Shown: piece by piece, positions 40,607 through 48,331 of the stretch
Position numbering within the stretch: the stretch's first letter is position 1
Layout: each line of letters opens with the position of its first letter
Assembly (NCBI RefSeq): GCF_012927275.1
Contig: NZ_JABBGG010000006.1
Span: 1 to 64,000 of the forward strand
Direction: 5' to 3'
Length of the DNA: 64,000 nucleotides
Source: Massilia polaris
GTDB lineage: Bacteria > Pseudomonadota > Gammaproteobacteria > Burkholderiales > Burkholderiaceae_D
Program-made: the position numbers and the translations under genes
The notes under the pieces: model-generated
Databases searched by the model: none
Told to the model about the DNA's origin: nothing
The model's input: only the letters and a program-made list of their open reading frames with translations

Positions 40607-41770
40607 GTGTCCCAGCCTAACGCCCTCAATCCGCATGGCTTGCGCATCGTCCTGGTGCTGCAAGGCGGCGGCGCGCTCGGCGCCTACCAGGCCGGGGTCT
40701 ACCAGGCCATGCACGAACATGGCCTGGCGCCCGACTGGATCGTCGGCACCTCGATCGGCGCCATCAACGCGGCCCTGATCGCCGGCAACCGCAAGGAAAA
40801 CCGGCTGACCCGCATCCGCGGTTTCTGGGAACGGGTCTCGCACCCCGACCGGATCGACATGGAACAGGTCAGCGACAGCCAGCGCCGTTCGAATATCACC
40901 TTCAACACCATCCACGCCGTACTCAGTGGCGTGCCTGGCTTTTTCACGCCGCGCTGGTGGAATGGCTTCGCCTTCGGCTGGCCGGTCGCCCCCGAAGCGG
41001 CGTCGTTCTACGACACGGCCGAACTGCGCGACACGCTCGCCGAGCTGGTCGACTTCGACTACCTGAACAGCCCGGAAAGCACGCGCCTCACCATCAACGC
41101 GGTCAACGTCGCCAGCGGCCAGCTGACCCACTTCGACAGCCGCAAGATGCGGCTTGAACCCGACCATGTGCGCGCCAGCGGCAGCCTGCCGCCGGCGTTT
41201 CCACCCGTGCGCATCGACGGCCAGCTGTACTGGGATGGCGGCCTGTACTCGAACACGCCGCTGGAATCGGTGCTCAACTCCCTGCCGGAAGGCGACACGC
41301 TGTGCTTCATGGTCGACCTGTGGAGTTCGCGCGGCCCCGAGCCTATGACCCTGGACCAGGTGCAGACGCGGCAGAAGGACGTCACCTACGCATCGCGCTC
41401 GATACGGCATATCGAGGACTACGCCAGGATGCACCGCCTGCAAGACAAGATGCGCGACCTGTACGAGCGCCTGCCGCCTGACAAGCGGACTGCCGACGAC
41501 GAGCGCGACCTGGCCGAACTGGGCTGCGAAAGCACGCTGCACATCGTGCGGCTGCCGTACGTCGGGCGCGACTGGCACATGGCGGCCAAGGACGTCAATT
41601 TCTCGAAGGGCTCGATCGACTGGCGCTGGAACCAGGGCTACGCCGACGGCATGCGCGCCGTCGGCGACGCGGCCTGGCTCAGGAAAATCGAAGAAGACAC
41701 GGCGGTCGTGGTGCATGAACTGCCGTCGATCCGCGACCGCAGGCACAACGGCACCCGCCAGGGCCCCTGA
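40607..41770 (+). CDS. Patatin-like phospholipase (with DUF3734-type C-terminus)
   Basis: 387 residues from a GTG preceded by GGGAG. An upstream 35-codon extension crosses the terminator and is rejected. The patatin dyad is intact: the oxyanion loop GGGALGAYQAGV, the nucleophile Ser in VGTSIGAINA and the Asp in YWDGGLYSNTPL. The C-terminal 120 residues (YASRSIRHIEDYARMHRLQD, DVNFSKGSIDWRWNQGYADG) are typical of the DUF3734-bearing branch. It is expected to hydrolyse acyl esters of phospholipid or stored polyester. It has no signal peptide and so acts in the cytoplasm. Confidence 0.9.
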   Translation: MSQPNALNPHGLRIVLVLQGGGALGAYQAGVYQAMHEHGLAPDWIVGTSIGAINAALIAGNRKENRLTRIRGFWERVSHPDRIDMEQVSDSQRRSNITFNTIHAVLSGVPGFFTPRWWNGFAFGWPVAPEAASFYDTAELRDTLAELVDFDYLNSPESTRLTINAVNVASGQLTHFDSRKMRLEPDHVRASGSLPPAFPPVRIDGQLYWDGGLYSNTPLESVLNSLPEGDTLCFMVDLWSSRGPEPMTLDQVQTRQKDVTYASRSIRHIEDYARMHRLQDKMRDLYERLPPDKRTADDERDLAELGCESTLHIVRLPYVGRDWHMAAKDVNFSKGSIDWRWNQGYADGMRAVGDAAWLRKIEEDTAVVVHELPSIRDRRHNGTRQGP

Positions 41771-41875
41771 CGGCATCACGCGCACGGTCACGAGCTAGGG
41801 TGTGGATAAGCGTAGCGCAATCGGCCATGCCTGCGTCGGGTTGACGCATGACGCGGCAGGCGCGCCGGCACGCGG

Positions 41876-42313
41876 TCAGCGGGCGGTGTCGGCCATGGCC
41901 CGGCTGCGCGCCTCCGCCATTTCCTTCTGATAAATCGCGCGCGCGTCCTTCAGGCAGGCGGTGCGTTCGGCGGTCAGCTGGCGGCGGCAATTACCCTGCG
42001 CCTCCTGCAAGCCCGCGGCAATTTCCTTTTGAATCGTGCGCAGTCGCGCGGCCGCCGTCGCATCTTCGCGGTACCAGCGTTGCGGATCGCCAGTGGCGAC
42101 TTCGGCCGCCTGCTTGCGCGCGGTTGCCGGCGGAATGTTCTGGTCGCTGGAATCCTGCGGCTTGGCCGTCGCGTCGACCTGGGCCGACGCGCTGGCCGTA
42201 GCGGATGCGCTGGTGGTGTCGGCCGGCGGCGTCGTCTGGGCCGGCGCGGCGGCGGCGGCCAGCATCAGTGCCAGTGCTACGGGAATCGTGCGCAAGAATC
42301 TCGGATGTGTCAT
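41876..42313 (-). CDS. Exported Ala/Thr-rich protein, hypothetical
   Basis: 145 residues. Signal peptide to about residue 25 (VALALMLAAAAAPA), then a Ser/Thr/Ala linker to 70, then a helical C-terminal part with two Cys (AQGNCRRQLTAERTACLKDA) that probably pair. The arrangement of C-x7-10-C inside Arg/Glu helices resembles the repeats of the protein at 43322-43867. GGAGGT before the ATG is a strong ribosome site. It lies downstream of the DUF3309 gene, separated from it by a terminator hairpin. Function unknown. Confidence 0.75.
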   Translation of the reverse strand: MTHPRFLRTIPVALALMLAAAAAPAQTTPPADTTSASATASASAQVDATAKPQDSSDQNIPPATARKQAAEVATGDPQRWYREDATAAARLRTIQKEIAAGLQEAQGNCRRQLTAERTACLKDARAIYQKEMAEARSRAMADTAR

Positions 42314-42345
42314 GTCACCTCCACAGAAAGTGCATCAGAAAAGAA

Positions 42346-42368
42346 AACCGGCGCACGCGGCGCCGGTT
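42346..42368 (-). terminator. Terminator after the DUF3309 gene
   Basis: Perfect 9-bp stem AACCGGCGC / GCGCCGGTT with a 5-base loop. On the minus strand it is followed by TTCTTTTC. Confidence 0.7.
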
Positions 42369-42377
42369 CAGCTTGTT

Positions 42378-42530
42378 CTACAGCCGCCCGGTGAGCAGCA
42401 GGATGATCAGGACGATCACCAGTATCCCGGTGATGCCGACCGGCCCGTAGCCCCAGTTGCGGCTGTGGTTCCAGGTCGGGAGAGCCCCGACCAGTGCCAG
42501 GATCAGAATGATCAGCAGTATTGTTCCCAT
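42378..42530 (-). CDS. DUF3309 membrane miniprotein
   Basis: 50 residues, starting MGTILLIILILALVGALPTW, then NHSRNWGYGPVGITG and a second hydrophobic stretch LVIVLIILLLTGRL. The PTW-x(5-7)-WGYxPxG hinge between two helices is the DUF3309 signature. GGAGATGACC lies before the ATG. The family is a common, uncharacterised stress-linked inner-membrane miniprotein. It starts 75 bases after the glycine-zipper gene stop and is probably co-transcribed with it from the box at 43135. Confidence 0.88.
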   Translation of the reverse strand: MGTILLIILILALVGALPTWNHSRNWGYGPVGITGILVIVLIILLLTGRL

Positions 42531-42604
42531 GGTCATCTCCTCAATAAGTGTCAGACGAGATGAGCTTCGCCAGTGTTAAATTTCTCTGCTGCCAGGTAAC
42601 GCCA

Positions 42605-43075
42605 TTAATAACGGTATGCGCGGCCGTCGACGATACGCACGCGGTTGCCCACGCGCAGGTCATAGACGCTGTCTTGCATCACCGAGCGGTACTCGCCGTT
42701 ATCCATGCGGATGTTGATCTGATACATGTCGCTTCCGCTGGCAGCGCGGTCGCCTTCGACCTTGTTGCCCAGTGCTGCGCCACCGACTGCGCCGGCCACG
42801 GTTGCCGCGGTACGGCCGCTGCCGCTGCCAACCTGGTTACCGACCAGTGCGCCGACCAGGCCGCCGACAACTGCGCCGGTGCCGCTGGTGCTTGCCTGCC
42901 CGCGGGTTACCTGGATCGAATCGATCGTGCCGTAGCCCATCGCCGCGCTCGATGGTGTGCCATACGCGCCGGAAGTTCCGGTGTTGTACGGATCGGAGGA
43001 GGTGCTTGCGCAACCGCCCAGGAGTGCTGCGCTGGCAATCATCAGTGTTGCAATAGTGGTAGGTGTCGACTTCAT
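42605..43075 (-). CDS. SlyB-like glycine-zipper lipoprotein
   Basis: 156 residues. The lipobox is in ALLGGCASTSS. The central glycine zipper (GAVVGGLVGALVGNQVGSGS, VAGAVGGAALGNKVEGDRA) matches SlyB / 17-kDa antigen proteins. It is followed by a beta-rich end (YQINIRMDNGEYRSVMQD, GNRVRIVDGRAYRY). SlyB-like proteins protect outer-membrane complexes under envelope stress. The C-terminal domain is homologous in plan to the gene at 32566-33243. GGAGAAC leads the ATG at 43075; the upstream frame extension lacks a signal and is not used. Confidence 0.92.
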   Translation of the reverse strand: MKSTPTTIATLMIASAALLGGCASTSSDPYNTGTSGAYGTPSSAAMGYGTIDSIQVTRGQASTSGTGAVVGGLVGALVGNQVGSGSGRTAATVAGAVGGAALGNKVEGDRAASGSDMYQINIRMDNGEYRSVMQDSVYDLRVGNRVRIVDGRAYRY

Positions 43076-43134
43076 TTTGTTCTCCTTTTGCAAATGTGTT
43101 AGCTCAGGATAGTCCTGACAGATTTGCAAGGTCT

Positions 43135-43148
43135 GTGCGTTTCCGCAC
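43135..43148 (-). promoter_or_regulatory. GTNCG box upstream of SlyB-like gene
   Basis: GTGCGTTTCCGCAC. TATCCT (43111-43106) follows after 23 bases, the one site where spacing is 23 instead of 22. The gene starts at 43075. Confidence 0.75.
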
Positions 43149-43238
43149 CTTGGACAAAGCGATTTCGCGACAGTTCATGTATTTTGCGCCCGCTTGCGTT
43201 GCGTCCTTGCGCAGCTTTTTACAAATAAATTTTCCTGT

Positions 43239-43252
43239 GTTCGGCAGCGTAC
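43239..43252 (+). promoter_or_regulatory. GTNCG box upstream of the Cys-repeat protein gene
   Basis: GTTCGGCAGCGTAC. TAAAAC (43275-43280) follows after exactly 22 bases; the gene starts at 43322. Confidence 0.75.
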
Positions 43253-43321
43253 AGAACAGCATGCGCAACCCGCGTAAAACATCATCAGCACTGATCGTTT
43301 TGATAACTGGAGAAAAACAAT

Positions 43322-43867
43322 ATGAGAGCTCACCTCGCCATTGCCCTGCTGTGTAGCGGCGCCTGGATGACCGGGCTGGCCCAGGCAGCGACGCCGGAAG
43401 CGAAGCTTGCGTACAACGAAGCGCGCGACCGCGCTGCGCTGGAATACAAAACGTCGCGCGCCAAGTGCGGCTTGATTACCGGCAACCCGAAAGATGTCTG
43501 CCTGGCCGAAGCGCAAGCGGCCCGCGTTCACACCGATGAGGAAGCCCAGGCGCATTACAAGAACACGCTGAAAGCCTACACCCAGGCCCGCCTGCGCATC
43601 GCGTCGGCTTACTTCGATGTCGACAAGGCCAAGTGCTCCGCACTGACCGGCAACAACAAGGATGTCTGCCTGCAGCAGGCCAGGGCAACACTGGTGGCGG
43701 CCCAGGCCGACGCCCGCGCCGACAAGAAAACCATCGAAGCGCGCAACGATGCGCGTGACGACAAACGAACGGCGGAATACAAAGTCGCACTTGAAAAGTG
43801 CGATGCGTTTGCCGGCGCGGCCAAGGACGGCTGTGTCACTGCCGCGAAAAACCAGTACGGAAAGTAA
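43322..43867 (+). CDS. Exported three-repeat cysteine-pair protein, hypothetical
   Basis: 181 residues with a signal peptide ending AQAA. The mature protein repeats a motif three times: AKCGLITGNPKDVCLAEA, AKCSALTGNNKDVCLQQA and EKCDAFAGAAKDGCVTAA. Each has two Cys eleven residues apart inside a helix-turn-helix rich in Ala, Arg and Asp. The consensus is KC-x(3)-G-N-x-KDVC. Disulfide-closed helical hairpins in the periplasm are the likely structure. GGAGAAAAAC precedes the ATG. It heads an operon with a BON lipoprotein under the box at 43239. No named family is recognised. Confidence 0.85.
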   Translation: MRAHLAIALLCSGAWMTGLAQAATPEAKLAYNEARDRAALEYKTSRAKCGLITGNPKDVCLAEAQAARVHTDEEAQAHYKNTLKAYTQARLRIASAYFDVDKAKCSALTGNNKDVCLQQARATLVAAQADARADKKTIEARNDARDDKRTAEYKVALEKCDAFAGAAKDGCVTAAKNQYGK

Positions 43868-43934
43868 GGCTGTCAGCCGTACCGTCCAGCTCACCCCGAG
43901 CATTTTTTTGATTAACCACTGAAGGAGTTCCAGC

Positions 43935-44249
43935 ATGAAAATCGCACACCGCGTCGCCCAAATGATGATCGCCGCATCCGTCCTCACCACCCTGGTTGCC
44001 TGCGCACCGACCGCCAACCGCGAAGGCACCGGCGAGTACATCGATGACACCATGATCACCGCCAAGGTAAAGGCTGCTTTCGCTGCCGACCCTAACGTCA
44101 AGGCAACCGAAATCAACGTCGAAACCTTCAAGGGCGAAGTCCAGTTGTCCGGTTTCGTGGCGCAGCCATCGGACGCATCGCGCGCCGCTGAAATTGCACG
44201 CGGCATCAAGGGTGTAACATCGGTGAAGAATGACGTACGCGTAAAATAA
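43935..44249 (+). CDS. BON-domain lipoprotein (OsmY-like), copy 2
   Basis: 104 residues. The lipobox is in LTTLVACAPT. The BON domain (GEYIDDTMITAKVKAAFAAD, EINVETFKGEVQLSGFV, ARGIKGVTSVKNDVRVK) is about two-thirds identical by eye to the copy at 34678-34989, showing recent paralogy. GAAGGAG precedes the ATG. Second gene after the Cys-repeat protein and just before the terminator at 44275. A role in outer-membrane integrity is inferred from the family. Confidence 0.92.
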   Translation: MKIAHRVAQMMIAASVLTTLVACAPTANREGTGEYIDDTMITAKVKAAFAADPNVKATEINVETFKGEVQLSGFVAQPSDASRAAEIARGIKGVTSVKNDVRVK

Positions 44250-44274
44250 TCATTGGTCCGGCCGGACCAATCCC

Positions 44275-44303
44275 GGGCCGGCCTTTTAGCCGGCCCTTTT
44301 TTT
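44275..44303 (+). terminator. Rho-independent terminator
   Basis: Perfect 8-bp stem GGGCCGGC / GCCGGCCC with a 6-base loop, followed by T7. Just upstream, 44255-44268 (GGTCCGGCCGGACC) is a perfect 14-bp palindrome that may extend the structure. Confidence 0.88.
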
Positions 44304-44314
44304 GTGAAGTCAAC

Positions 44315-45529
44315 ATGCAGCTAGCAGACCCGAGCGCCGTGGGCACCGCCGCCGAAGCCGTCGTGGACGCCCCCCCCGCGCCACTTTCCGAATCCCCCGA
44401 CACTGCCGTGCAATCGTCCGTGCTGCGCCTGCCGATCCACGTCAACGCGCGCGGCCTCGCGCTGGGCATCATTGCGACCGTCGCGTTCGTGTTCGCGCTG
44501 CAGTGGGCGCAGAAATTCCTCGTCCCGCTGCTGCTCGGCATCTTCATCGCCTACACGCTCAATCCCGTCGTGCTGTGGCTCGAACGCTGGCACATCAAGC
44601 GCGCCATCGGCGCGACCCTCGTTACCGTCGCCATCGTCGGCCTGATGGGGCTGGTGATCCACCGGGTGCAGGACCAGTTCTTCAACATCATCGACGACCT
44701 GCCGCAGATTACCGAGAAGCTGACCCGGGTGCTGGCGAAATCATCCGGCGGACAGCCAAGCACGATCCAGCAGGTGCAGGCCGCGGCCGCCCAGATCGAG
44801 CAGGCCACGTCCAGCGTCGGCATGGAAGGCAAGCGCGCCGCGCCGCGCAAGCCGCCGCCTTCACTGGGCGGCAGCAGCAGTTTCAAGGTGATGGACTGGG
44901 TACTGGCCGGCTCGATGGGCCTGGTCACCTTCGTCACCCAGGCCACGATGGTGATTTTCCTGGTGTTCTTCCTGCTCCTTGCGGGCGATACCTTCAAGCG
45001 CAAGCTGGTCAAGCTGACCGGGCCTTCGCTGACGCGCAAGAAGGTGACCGTCCACATCCTCGACGACATTAATACCTCGATCCAGAACTACATGTTCATG
45101 CTGCTGGTGACGAACACGATGCTGGCGCTGCTGATGTGGGTGGCGCTGCGCTCGATCGGGCTGGAGAACGCCGGCGCGTGGGCGGTGGTGGCGGGGCTGA
45201 CCCACATCATGCCGTACTTCGGGCCTTTGCTGATCACCTCGGCGACGGCGCTGGCGGCATTCATGCAGTTCGAATCGCTGCGCATGGTGGTCCTGGTGGC
45301 CGGGGCGTCGCTGGCGATCGCGACCCTGGTCGGCAGCCTGATCGCGACCTGGATGACGGGACGGATCGCCAAGATGAATGCGGCCGCCGTGTTCGTCAGC
45401 CTGCTGTTCTGGGGCTGGCTGTGGGGCATGTGGGGGCTGCTGCTCGGCGTGCCCGTGGTCGTCATGATCAAGGTCGTGGCCGAACGGGTCGAGGGGATGG
45501 ACGTGATTGCGGAGCTGCTGGGGGAGTAG
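44315..45529 (+). CDS. AI-2E family (PerM-like) transporter
   Basis: 404 residues. A 40-residue Pro/Ala-rich N-terminal tail precedes about eight transmembrane helices in the AI-2E/PerM pattern: QKFLVPLLLGIFIAYTLNPV near the start, a large soluble loop (about 115-190) and GLTHIMPYFGPLLIT, LLFWGWLWGMWGLLLGVPVV at the end. The family includes AI-2 exporters and Na+/H+ antiporters, so the substrate is uncertain. The ATG follows the terminator by only 11 bases, so either a promoter lies within the terminator region or read-through occurs. Confidence 0.9.
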   Translation: MQLADPSAVGTAAEAVVDAPPAPLSESPDTAVQSSVLRLPIHVNARGLALGIIATVAFVFALQWAQKFLVPLLLGIFIAYTLNPVVLWLERWHIKRAIGATLVTVAIVGLMGLVIHRVQDQFFNIIDDLPQITEKLTRVLAKSSGGQPSTIQQVQAAAAQIEQATSSVGMEGKRAAPRKPPPSLGGSSSFKVMDWVLAGSMGLVTFVTQATMVIFLVFFLLLAGDTFKRKLVKLTGPSLTRKKVTVHILDDINTSIQNYMFMLLVTNTMLALLMWVALRSIGLENAGAWAVVAGLTHIMPYFGPLLITSATALAAFMQFESLRMVVLVAGASLAIATLVGSLIATWMTGRIAKMNAAAVFVSLLFWGWLWGMWGLLLGVPVVVMIKVVAERVEGMDVIAELLGE

Positions 45530-45545
45530 GGCCGGCTGCCGCAAA

Positions 45546-46463
45546 TCAAGCGACTTTCTGCAGCTTGTCGGCCCCGGTTTCTTCGGCCGGCATGTTCTTC
45601 AGGCTGCCCATTTGCAGCGCATACTGGCGGGCGAATTCGGCGCCGAGGAAGAATATCTGCGCCGAGTAGTAGACCCACAGCAGCAGCGCAATCATCGAGC
45701 CGGCCGCACCGAAGCTGTCGGCCACGCCGCTGTTACCGATATAAAGTCCAATCACGAACTTACCCAAGGTGAACATGGCCGCCGTGCCCACCGCGCCGAT
45801 CGTCACGTCGCTCCACGACAGCTTGATGCGCGGCAGCAGTTTATAGATGGTGCCGAACAGGGTCGCGATCACCAGGAAGCTGATGATGTGCGCGATCCAC
45901 GACAGCAGCACGGTCGCGTCCTGCCACACGCCGGTGAAATAGTTTTCGAGAATAGCCAGCACCGCGCTGACCACCAGCGACACCATCAGCAGGAAACCCA
46001 GCACCAGGATCAGTCCGAACGACAGCAGGCGCGTGCGCACGATGTCCCACCAGCTGGCGTCTTTCGGCGGCGGCACGTTCCAGATTTCGTCGAGGCTGTC
46101 CTTCAGCTCCGCGAATGCGCTGGTGGCGCCGAACAGCAGCAGGGCAGTGGCAACGATGGTGGCCCACATCCCGCTTTCCTTGTCGCGCGCACCGGCCAGG
46201 ACCAGCTGGATCGCTTCCGCGCCATGCGTGCCGACCAGGCCCTTCAGTTCGGTCAACAGCTGTCCCTGCGCCGCTTCATGCCCGTAGAAGAATCCGGCCA
46301 CGGCGATCACCACCACCAGCACCGGCGCCATCGAGAACAGGGTATAGAAGGCCAGCGCCGCGCCTTTGCTGGCGGCACGGTCCGCGAACCATTCCGTCAC
46401 CGTGCAGCGCATCACATGCACAAGCTTCCTGGAGAACGGCAGCCAATCCTTGCTTACTTCCAT
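45546..46463 (-). CDS. YihY/BrkB-family inner membrane protein
   Basis: 305 residues, six predicted transmembrane helices. Family hallmarks are SKGAALAFYTLFSMAPVLVV after the first amphipathic helix, DSLDEIWNVPPPKDASWW, and GAAGSMIALLLWVYYSAQIF-FLGAEF near the end. The family is often labelled ribonuclease BN or BrkB, but the RNase assignment is obsolete; a transport or envelope role is more likely. GGAG precedes the ATG at 46463, and the longer upstream frame overlapping the OmpA gene is rejected. It is convergent with the AI-2E gene (16-base gap). Confidence 0.9.
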   Translation of the reverse strand: MEVSKDWLPFSRKLVHVMRCTVTEWFADRAASKGAALAFYTLFSMAPVLVVVIAVAGFFYGHEAAQGQLLTELKGLVGTHGAEAIQLVLAGARDKESGMWATIVATALLLFGATSAFAELKDSLDEIWNVPPPKDASWWDIVRTRLLSFGLILVLGFLLMVSLVVSAVLAILENYFTGVWQDATVLLSWIAHIISFLVIATLFGTIYKLLPRIKLSWSDVTIGAVGTAAMFTLGKFVIGLYIGNSGVADSFGAAGSMIALLLWVYYSAQIFFLGAEFARQYALQMGSLKNMPAEETGADKLQKVA

Positions 46464-46482
46464 AAACTCGTCTCCAGAATAG

Positions 46483-46506
46483 TAAAGGGGCCTGTTCGCC
46501 CCTTTA
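46483..46506. terminator. Stem-loop between OmpA and YihY genes
   Basis: Perfect 9-bp stem TAAAGGGGC / GCCCCTTTA with a 6-base loop. It could terminate the OmpA transcript or only attenuate read-through into yihY; the T-run is weak on the minus strand. Confidence 0.55.
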
Positions 46507-46524
46507 TTTTGCTGACAGCGGGGT

Positions 46525-47535
46525 TTATTCCGATATCCGCCGTTCAATGTTGATCTGCTCGACCTCGACCCTGCGGTTGGGTTCGAGGCACTTGATGAGT
46601 TCGGCACGGTTCTTGTTGGTACAGCTTGCTACCGGGTTCGTTTCCCCTTTGCCATAGGCTTTCAGGCGCGCGCCGTCGATGCCCCTGGCGACCAGGTAGT
46701 CGCGCACGGCATGGGCGCGTCGTTCCGACAGCGTCAGGTTGTACTTGTCAGAACCGAGCCGGTCGGCGTAGCCGGTGATGTCGACGTCGGTGATGCTGGG
46801 GGCGGCCGTCAGCGCGGCGGCGATCTCGTCCAGGCGCGGCTGCGGCATCCTCAGTGTGGCGCTGTCGAATTCGAACAGCTCGGTGGCCGACAGCGTCACT
46901 TTTTCAAACCGTGCAGGCGCGGGCGGCGGCGGCGGCGCCGGCGCCGGCGCGACCGGCTGCTCGACGGCCGCTGGCGGCGCGGCGGGCTTGTTGAAGGCGT
47001 AGTTGAAGCCGATCGCCAGGTATTTATTGTTGCTGCGCTCGAAGCCGAAGTCCTCGTCGTGGCGCAGGCGGCCGCGCACGGTGCGCAGGTCGGCCTGCAT
47101 CGCCCACTGGTCGGACAGGCCGAGCTGGAAGCCGAGGCCGGCGCTGACGTAGGGCGAGGTTTCGTGCACGCGGCGCAGCGGGTTTTCAACCTTGTCGCGC
47201 TGGGCGCCGACACCGAACAGCAGGAACGGCCGGAAATTTTTACGCGAAATCATCAGCAGGGCGTCGGCCCCGACCAGGGTCTGGCGGTAGTTGAAGGCGC
47301 CGCTTTCCGAACGCGCATGGCTGGCGCCAATCTGCAGGTCCCACATCTCCGCCACCGGCTTGCCGAAACGCAGTCCGCCACCGGCATCGCGCTCGTCCGT
47401 ACCGAACTCGCTGTCCGGCTCGAAATAGTGAATGCTGGGCTGGATGTACCAGGAGGGATGGATTTCTTGTGCCATAGCACCGCCTGCACCGCAGGCCAGG
47501 CCAAGCGCGACCGCAACGCTCTTAATATTGTTCAC
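46525..47535 (-). CDS. OmpA-like outer membrane protein (beta-barrel plus peptidoglycan domain)
   Basis: 336 residues from GTG 47535, preceded by TGGAG; signal peptide ends AMAQ. Residues about 25-200 form an eight-stranded barrel (WYIQPSIHYFEPDSEFG, YLAIGFNYAFNKP). A proline-rich hinge follows (PAPAPPPPPAPARFEK), then an OmpA domain (FEFDSATLRMPQPRLDEIAA, GYADRLGSDKYNLTLSERRA, EPNRRVEVEQ). A CTNKNRAELIKC pair in the last part is typical of proteobacterial OmpA. It is the major cell-wall-linked outer-membrane protein type. The GTNCG box at 47624 lies 89 bases upstream. Confidence 0.93.
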   Translation of the reverse strand: MNNIKSVAVALGLACGAGGAMAQEIHPSWYIQPSIHYFEPDSEFGTDERDAGGGLRFGKPVAEMWDLQIGASHARSESGAFNYRQTLVGADALLMISRKNFRPFLLFGVGAQRDKVENPLRRVHETSPYVSAGLGFQLGLSDQWAMQADLRTVRGRLRHDEDFGFERSNNKYLAIGFNYAFNKPAAPPAAVEQPVAPAPAPPPPPAPARFEKVTLSATELFEFDSATLRMPQPRLDEIAAALTAAPSITDVDITGYADRLGSDKYNLTLSERRAHAVRDYLVARGIDGARLKAYGKGETNPVASCTNKNRAELIKCLEPNRRVEVEQINIERRISE

Positions 47536-47623
47536 AGGAACTCCAGAAATGTAATTAAACGTAATTGTTGACAGTGTTCTGTGAGGTTCGACTGGAGAAT
47601 AAGCGGGTGAGTTCAAGCGTTCG

Positions 47624-47637
47624 GTGCGTTCCCGCAC
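47624..47637 (-). promoter_or_regulatory. GTNCG box upstream of OmpA gene
   Basis: GTGCGTTCCCGCAC. TATTCT (47601-47596) follows after exactly 22 bases on the minus strand. The gene starts at 47535. Confidence 0.82.
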
Positions 47638-47702
47638 CATGCATCCGCGTTGTCATTTTTTTACAACATTGCGTCGTTCCGGTACTGCGCAGCGCGAAAA
47701 AA

Positions 47703-47736
47703 AGCGCCGTGCCGGAACTAAAGCCGGGACGGCGCT
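47703..47736 (-). terminator. Terminator after the collagen-like lipoprotein gene
   Basis: AGCGCCGT / ACGGCGCT stem with an inner GCCGG / CCGGG pairing. Seven A precede it on the plus strand, so the minus-strand transcript ends in U7. Confidence 0.78.
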
Positions 47737-47756
47737 GTCTGTTACAGCTGGAAAGA

Positions 47757-48023
47757 TTACTTGGCAGGTTGTTCTGGAACGACGATGACGGTATCGCCTT
47801 CCTTGCCAGGCTCGCCAGGAGCACCTGGTTCGCCTTTTTCGCCGGGAGCGCCAGGCGCGCCGGCTGGGCCAGGCACTGGGACTGGAACAGGGACCGCGGC
47901 AGGCGTCGCAGCAGGGGTTTCAATAACCGTGGTAGCGGGTGGCGTTACGGTGGTGCTTTCGGTCTTTTCGCAAGCGGTCAGGCCGACGACGGCCAGCAGT
48001 GCTGCCAGTAGGGTGATCTTCAT
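47757..48023 (-). CDS. Collagen-like lipoprotein
   Basis: 88 residues. The lipobox is in VVGLTACEKTE. A Thr/Pro spacer (TTVTPPATTVIETPAATPAA) leads to about nine Gly-X-Y triplets (GPAGAPGAPGEKGEPGAPGE) with E/K pairs that would favour a short collagen triple helix, then a VIVVPEQPAK tail. Such mini-collagen lipoproteins probably trimerise at the outer membrane. GGAATCCACC leads the ATG at 48023. The box at 48116 with TATTCT at 22 bases places it in the regulon. The triplet repeats are slippage-prone. Confidence 0.85.
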   Translation of the reverse strand: MKITLLAALLAVVGLTACEKTESTTVTPPATTVIETPAATPAAVPVPVPVPGPAGAPGAPGEKGEPGAPGEPGKEGDTVIVVPEQPAK

Positions 48024-48115
48024 GGTGGATTCCTTATCAAAATAGTTCATCAATGTCGATGCGCACGCTGTCAGCGCGGACAAGCACAGAATAAATACCT
48101 CACCCGGTTCGTTCT

Positions 48116-48129
48116 GTACGGGAACGCAC
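48116..48129 (-). promoter_or_regulatory. GTNCG box upstream of the collagen-like lipoprotein
   Basis: GTACGGGAACGCAC. TATTCT (48093-48088) follows after exactly 22 bases on the minus strand, the same hexamer and spacing as for the OmpA gene. The gene starts at 48023. Confidence 0.82.
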
Positions 48130-48192
48130 ATAACCGGCTCTGCTTCCCGATTCATCGGAAAAAGATGACAGACGGCAGGAATTTTCTTGAAT

Positions 48193-48206
48193 GTTCGATG
48201 GCGCAC
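48193..48206 (+). promoter_or_regulatory. GTNCG box upstream of the winged-helix-like protein
   Basis: GTTCGATGGCGCAC. CATTCT (48229-48234) follows after exactly 22 bases. The gene starts at 48332, leaving a leader of roughly 90 bases. Confidence 0.72.
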
Positions 48207-48331
48207 AGACCTGATGAGGTGAAACAGGCATTCTTGAGCCCAAGTAGTGCGGAACCAGCGAAGTTGTCAGGCTGTCAAACGACATGAGCGGTCCGTAACA
48301 AATGACTATCTCTTTGATGGAGTAAATCAAC

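Larger units (their letters stand above)
48024..48331. other. Divergent regulatory spacer with two GTNCG boxes
   Basis: 308 bases without a gene. It holds one GTNCG box for each direction (48116-48129 leftward, 48193-48206 rightward), with centres 77 bases apart. Nothing else was recognised. Confidence 0.7.

Noticed and set aside
45546-46463. Ribonuclease BN activity for the YihY/BrkB protein
   Set aside because: The RNase BN label for this family is obsolete and the sequence is an integral membrane protein.
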